A stretch of 23,691 nt of DNA from a virus. The first letter of the stretch is position 1; the number at the start of each line of letters is the position of its first letter. The position numbers were made by a program, and so were the translations under genes. Of the stretch, positions 21,399 to 23,691 are shown piece by piece. Below the pieces are notes generated by a model. That model was not told the origin of the DNA. It worked only from the letters and a program-made list of their open reading frames with translations, and ran no database searches. The stretch covers positions 1 to 23,691 of IMG/VR virus record IMGVR_UViG_3300049847_000125, one strand, 5' to 3'.

Positions 21399-21450
21399 GT
21401 AAATTCTCAATTTACCTACCTATTATAGCATAGTCTGAGCCCGCTGTCAA
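21399..21450 (-). promoter_or_regulatory. Consensus leftward sigma70 promoter with downstream inverted repeat, copy 2
   Basis: On the minus strand: -35 TTGACA (21445-21450), 17-bp spacer, extended -10 TGC-TATAAT (21422-21427), a full consensus match. The expected start is near 21415, and there begins an inverted repeat GTAAATT/AATTTAC (21399-21415). It is the same cassette as at 17090-17141. No leftward ORF longer than a few codons follows, so the product would be an untranslated or antisense RNA running into the early gene cluster. Confidence 0.8.
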
Positions 21451-21451
21451 G

Positions 21452-21471
21452 TACTGTATATAATTACAGTA
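21452..21471. promoter_or_regulatory. LexA box (SOS box) between divergent promoters
   Basis: TACTGTATATAATTACAGTA: 18 of 20 bases equal the E. coli LexA consensus, and the CTGT-N8-ACAG core and both outer TA pairs are intact. It lies exactly between the two -35 boxes (leftward 21445-21450, rightward 21472-21477), so bound LexA would block both promoters. DNA damage in the host would release them. Confidence 0.85.
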
Positions 21472-21500
21472 TTGACTTATTCCGCTGAGTGTGCTATAAT
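21472..21500 (+). promoter_or_regulatory. Rightward sigma70 promoter under LexA control
   Basis: TTGACT (21472-21477), 17-bp spacer, extended -10 TGC-TATAAT (21495-21500). Transcription should start near 21506-21508, only about 8 nt before the first ATG at 21515 or 20 nt before the second in-frame ATG at 21527. It drives the 127-residue gene and probably the downstream genes. Confidence 0.85.
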
Positions 21501-21514
21501 ACATAGGTATAACA

Positions 21515-21898
21515 ATGAAGCATACTATGCCTAACTATATCCCGCCCAACGAGTTCATAGACGAACTGGCAGCGTTTAATCCTCGCTGGCAGCAATGCTA
21601 TGCCACAATCTTAGAAACTGCCCGGGCTGCCGGCCTTGAGGCCAGTTACTGGGGATGGCTGTCCAGTAGTGAGGGGAGGCACTATGCTGAGACTATGAGG
21701 GGGGTACCGGATACTCTGGGGGCTCAAAGGCGCGCTAGGGCCGCATTAGATCGTCTAATGGCGGACATCGCGGCAGACCTGGGGGGTAGGGCAGGGGGTA
21801 ATGAGGAAGGCGAAGGGGTTGACAGCAGGGAGGATTCCTGCTATAGTGACGAAACAGGGGATATTTGCTTAATTCCAACGGAGAGAGATTATGTTTAA
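21515..21898 (+). CDS. SOS-regulated early protein of unknown function
   Basis: 127 residues (123 if started at the ATG at 21527, which would have a more normal leader; the first ATG has only AGG and a nearly leaderless message). A helical N-terminal region (NEFIDELAAFNPRWQQCYAT, then ILETARAAGLEASYWGW) is followed by SSEGRHYAETMRGVPDTLGA and an Arg/Ala-rich helix (RRARAALDRLMADIAADLGG). The tail (about 90-127) is Gly/Glu/Asp-rich and probably disordered. No family recognised. Known LexA-controlled phage genes encode antirepressors or other induction proteins (coliphage 186 Tum is one), so such a role is a hypothesis. Its 3' end contains a promoter for the next gene. Confidence 0.65.
   Translation: MKHTMPNYIPPNEFIDELAAFNPRWQQCYATILETARAAGLEASYWGWLSSSEGRHYAETMRGVPDTLGAQRRARAALDRLMADIAADLGGRAGGNEEGEGVDSREDSCYSDETGDICLIPTERDYV
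21819..21847 (+). promoter_or_regulatory. Promoter with palindromic spacer before the secreted-protein gene
   Basis: TTGACA (21819-21824), 17-bp spacer, extended -10 TGC-TATAGT (21842-21847), inside the end of the upstream gene. The spacer is filled by an inverted repeat AGCAGG/CCTGCT (21824-21829 and 21837-21842), a probable operator whose occupancy would exclude RNA polymerase. The leader to the ATG at 21891 is about 37 nt and contains GGAGAG. Confidence 0.65.
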
Positions 21899-22322
21899 GG
21901 GAACGATTGCTGCCGCCATGCTGGCGGCGAGTGCTGTGGCGGCGGCGGATACTGTGTATCCGTTGCCTGATCCGACGATTACCGTCAATCCGAGCGTGTA
22001 TGGAAATACGATTGTCTCGGTTGATGGTGTTGTCTATAGGGGGCCGACAGCCTTTGTCTATGTGAGTGAGTGTCCGACGCCAGACGGCCCGCGCTATCAC
22101 TGCAATATCGTGCGTGAGGATAACGTGCCGCTGTATGCGACGGACGGAAGTGGGGCCTACGTCACTGTGACGCTGGTTGTGCAGATGGGTGCGCGCCTGA
22201 TTACGTCTGGGCATAATTGGTGGAGATCGTTCGCCATGGTTCTCGACGGTAGTGTTACCGTGCCGGATGCTGTAGTCCCGGCCGCTGATCCGGTTCCGGT
22301 CGATACGGTGCCGGCTGCGTAA
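21891..22322 (+). CDS. Secreted (periplasmic) phage protein
   Basis: 143 residues with a clear Sec signal peptide: basic start MFKG, hydrophobic core IAAAMLAASAV and likely cleavage after AVAAA (residue 19/20). The mature part is beta-rich with two Cys that could form a disulfide (YVSECPTPDGPRYHCN, about 58-73). It also has a VTVTLVVQMGARLITSGHNW segment and a Pro/Ala/Val-rich end. GGAGAG precedes the ATG, which overlaps the previous stop by 8 nt. It probably acts in the periplasm or cell envelope; superinfection exclusion or envelope modification are possibilities. No family recognised. Confidence 0.7.
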   Translation: MFKGTIAAAMLAASAVAAADTVYPLPDPTITVNPSVYGNTIVSVDGVVYRGPTAFVYVSECPTPDGPRYHCNIVREDNVPLYATDGSGAYVTVTLVVQMGARLITSGHNWWRSFAMVLDGSVTVPDAVVPAADPVPVDTVPAA

Positions 22323-22323
22323 C

Positions 22324-23133
22324 ATGCTGTCCGATTCTCAAGTCGCAGAGTTACTGCGTCGCACCGAAGGCCAGTCAGGGAATAACCTTACGACTGAATG
22401 CCCGACATGCGGGGAGCGTAACTTTACAGTGAAGCGTGAGGGAGTAAAGCTGCTATGGCATTGCTTCCGCGCTTCGTGCGGCGAGCAGGGCGGAGTGTTC
22501 ATTCCCGGAGCGCTCTCAATGTCCGATGACACAGCGAGAGTCTCCGAGGAAGCCGCCTTGCGCCCCTATCGCGGGGATATACTTAGCTTAAGCGATGCTC
22601 AGGCAGAAAAACTGAGCGCTAGATTTGGAGTAAACCCTAAGCTACTGAAACAGCACGTTTACACCGATAATCTGCGCTATGTGCTGCCTATTTATGCGCC
22701 CCGAGGAACGACTCGGGGCCATACTTTACGCCTCCCCTGGGGCGGTACTGAACTAGGGGATAAGAAAGCTATCGCCGGAGTTAAGAGCCTAACTTTTCAG
22801 AGTGAAGTAGGGCCGCTAATGAGCTGGTATGGCCCTAGCACGGAACAACTACCGACAATCTTAGTTGAAGATCAGATGAGTGCGATCAAGATAAGCGCAC
22901 GGCTAGTGCGCTCTGTGGCCTTGCTTGGAACGAATCTAAACACAGATAAGGTGGCGGAGTTGCAAAGATACACAAGACGTGTTATACTAGCGCTAGACGC
23001 TGATGCTACGTCCAAGGCGTTTGATCTAGCACGAACATGGCAACATGCGTTCGATTATTTTCGCGTGGTGATTCTGACTAAAGACGTTAAAGACATGAGT
23101 CATACAGAGATCAGCTATGCATTTACCATTTAA
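22324..23133 (+). CDS. DNA primase: zinc finger plus TOPRIM, no helicase domain
   Basis: 269 residues. An N-terminal zinc ribbon with Cys26, Cys29, Cys47 and Cys52 (TECPTCGERN; WHCFRASCGEQGG) should read the primase start site. A middle region (about 75-165) leads to the TOPRIM fold with ILVEDQMSAIKIS (Glu182) and VILALDADATSKAF (Asp225, Asp227), then VVILTKDVKDMS as the last acidic strand. This corresponds to the primase half of T7 gp4 and should make RNA primers on single-stranded DNA. No Walker helicase domain follows, and none is encoded before the window end. The start is 1 nt after the previous stop with no strong ribosome site. Confidence 0.85.
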   Translation: MLSDSQVAELLRRTEGQSGNNLTTECPTCGERNFTVKREGVKLLWHCFRASCGEQGGVFIPGALSMSDDTARVSEEAALRPYRGDILSLSDAQAEKLSARFGVNPKLLKQHVYTDNLRYVLPIYAPRGTTRGHTLRLPWGGTELGDKKAIAGVKSLTFQSEVGPLMSWYGPSTEQLPTILVEDQMSAIKISARLVRSVALLGTNLNTDKVAELQRYTRRVILALDADATSKAFDLARTWQHAFDYFRVVILTKDVKDMSHTEISYAFTI

Positions 23134-23461
23134 AGCGGAGAAACACCTGCTGTTGATAGCGCAGGTAGCCGCACTGACGGCTAGCGGCTTGTTTGTGTGG
23201 ATCCTGGGAGACGCGCACGGAAAGCGCGAGAGAACCTTAGACCCGCAAGCCGTCTCCGCAGTTATTATCCAGCAATGCGGACTAACGAAGGCGCTGGTGC
23301 TGACTTGGGAAGATCGAGGGCCGCAGATTATTACTATGAGTTCGACATTTCCGTCGTGGAAGTTGGACTATCTGGCGACGGGGACTAGAACCGGCTATGT
23401 TACAGTGGTGAGTGAGTGTCATTTGCCCCTACAACGGCTAGCACAGCGAGGGTGGATGTAA
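23117..23461 (+). CDS. Single-span membrane protein of unknown function
   Basis: 114 residues, overlapping the end of the primase by 17 nt. Residues about 11-30 (LLLIAQVAALTASGLFVWIL) form a transmembrane helix after a basic N-terminus (KAEKH), so the C-terminal 80 residues are probably periplasmic. They contain two Cys (QQCGLTK; VSECHLP) and beta-type strands (ALVLTWEDRGPQIITMSS; RTGYVTVVSEC). It lacks the coiled coil of Rz-type spanins, although a lipoprotein gene follows in spanin-like arrangement. An envelope function shared with neighbours is likely. Confidence 0.65.
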   Translation: MHLPFKAEKHLLLIAQVAALTASGLFVWILGDAHGKRERTLDPQAVSAVIIQQCGLTKALVLTWEDRGPQIITMSSTFPSWKLDYLATGTRTGYVTVVSECHLPLQRLAQRGWM

Positions 23462-23691
23462 TGAGAGTTATAGCAATACTTGTCGGAATTATTCTAAGTA
23501 TTCCGCTAATCTTGTCTGGGTGTTCTTCAGCTAGTAATGCCGCCGGGCCGGTGGCAGGCAAAGCGAATCTTACGTGGACCCCTCCGACTACCAATGCGGA
23601 CGGAAGCCCGCTGACTGACTTGACAAGCTATGCCATCTATCGAGGGCCTAGTGCCTCAACGATGGCGTTGCTTACTATCGTACCTGCAACC
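23461..23691 (+). CDS. Lipoprotein with FnIII-like domain, C-terminus outside window
   Basis: 77 residues visible and open at the window edge. The signal MRVIAILVGIILSIPLILSG ends in the lipobox LSGC, so Cys21 should be acylated and the protein sent to the outer membrane or periplasmic face. After a short linker (SSASNAAGPVAGKA) comes NLTWTPPTTNADGSPLTDLT followed by SYAIYRG, a typical fibronectin type III start. ATG overlaps the previous stop (TAATG) and a GGGTGG precedes. Phage lipoproteins of this kind serve in superinfection exclusion or as outer-membrane spanins; the FnIII-like part argues against a simple Rz1. Confidence 0.75.
   Translation, partial: MRVIAILVGIILSIPLILSGCSSASNAAGPVAGKANLTWTPPTTNADGSPLTDLTSYAIYRGPSASTMALLTIVPAT

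Noticed and set aside
21735-22325. 196-codon leftward open frame opposite the secreted-protein gene
   Set aside because: Arg/His/Pro-rich translation typical of an antisense shadow of GC-rich coding sequence. The rightward frame has a signal peptide, ribosome site and promoter.
22059-23420. Shared 13-mer GTGAGTGAGTGTC in the secreted and the membrane protein genes
   Set aside because: The match is short and encodes the same few residues (VSEC); with no further DNA similarity it does not show a repeat element.

Overview
The window is a piece of a tailed bacteriophage genome (or prophage) of podovirus type. The portal, the P22 gp4-like adaptor, the gp10-like tail-hub protein and short ejection-type proteins sit together, and no tail tube, sheath or tape-measure gene is present. 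The host is probably a proteobacterium: there is a near-consensus beta/gamma-proteobacterial LexA box, the sigma70 promoters are close to consensus, and the phage encodes proteins with signal peptides and a lipobox. No integrase, CI-like repressor, tRNA or CRISPR array is visible, so a temperate lifestyle is suggested only indirectly by the LexA box.

The left two thirds (1-16630) is one leftward, tightly packed structural module. In order of transcription it holds two small leading genes, a putative small terminase, a Cys-rich small protein, the large terminase, the portal, a small conserved protein, the scaffold, the major capsid protein and a decoration protein. A strong intrinsic terminator follows at 8432-8469. 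Beyond it lie six small-to-medium glycine/alanine/threonine-rich virion proteins, a coiled-coil protein, the head-tail adaptor, the tail hub, a GNAT-like acetyltransferase and ejection-type proteins, the last cut by the window edge. Two of these genes share a duplicated leader (hairpin, TAATAACACTT, purine-rich RBS).

The centre (16631-17764) is a non-coding divergent control region of about 1.1 kb. It carries a leftward sigma70 promoter with a 5' inverted repeat, several strong hairpins, an AT-rich tract, two perfect DnaA boxes one helical turn apart, a family of TAGACA palindromes and a mirror-symmetric GTGAC/GTCAC half-site array. It looks like a replication origin combined with the early/late switch.

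The right third (17765-23691) is a rightward early operon. It begins with small phage proteins, then an amidoligase-fold enzyme directly followed by a class II glutamine amidotransferase, a pair predicted to make amide bonds using glutamine-derived ammonia. Five more tiny ORFs follow, one a 38-residue membrane peptide. A second control node at 21399-21500 has two back-to-back near-perfect promoters separated by a LexA box. The leftward promoter of this node is a second copy of the promoter plus inverted-repeat cassette at 17090-17141. Downstream are an unknown LexA-controlled gene, a secreted protein with its own operator-bearing promoter, a stand-alone zinc-finger/TOPRIM primase, a one-pass membrane protein and a lipoprotein with an FnIII-like domain cut by the window edge.
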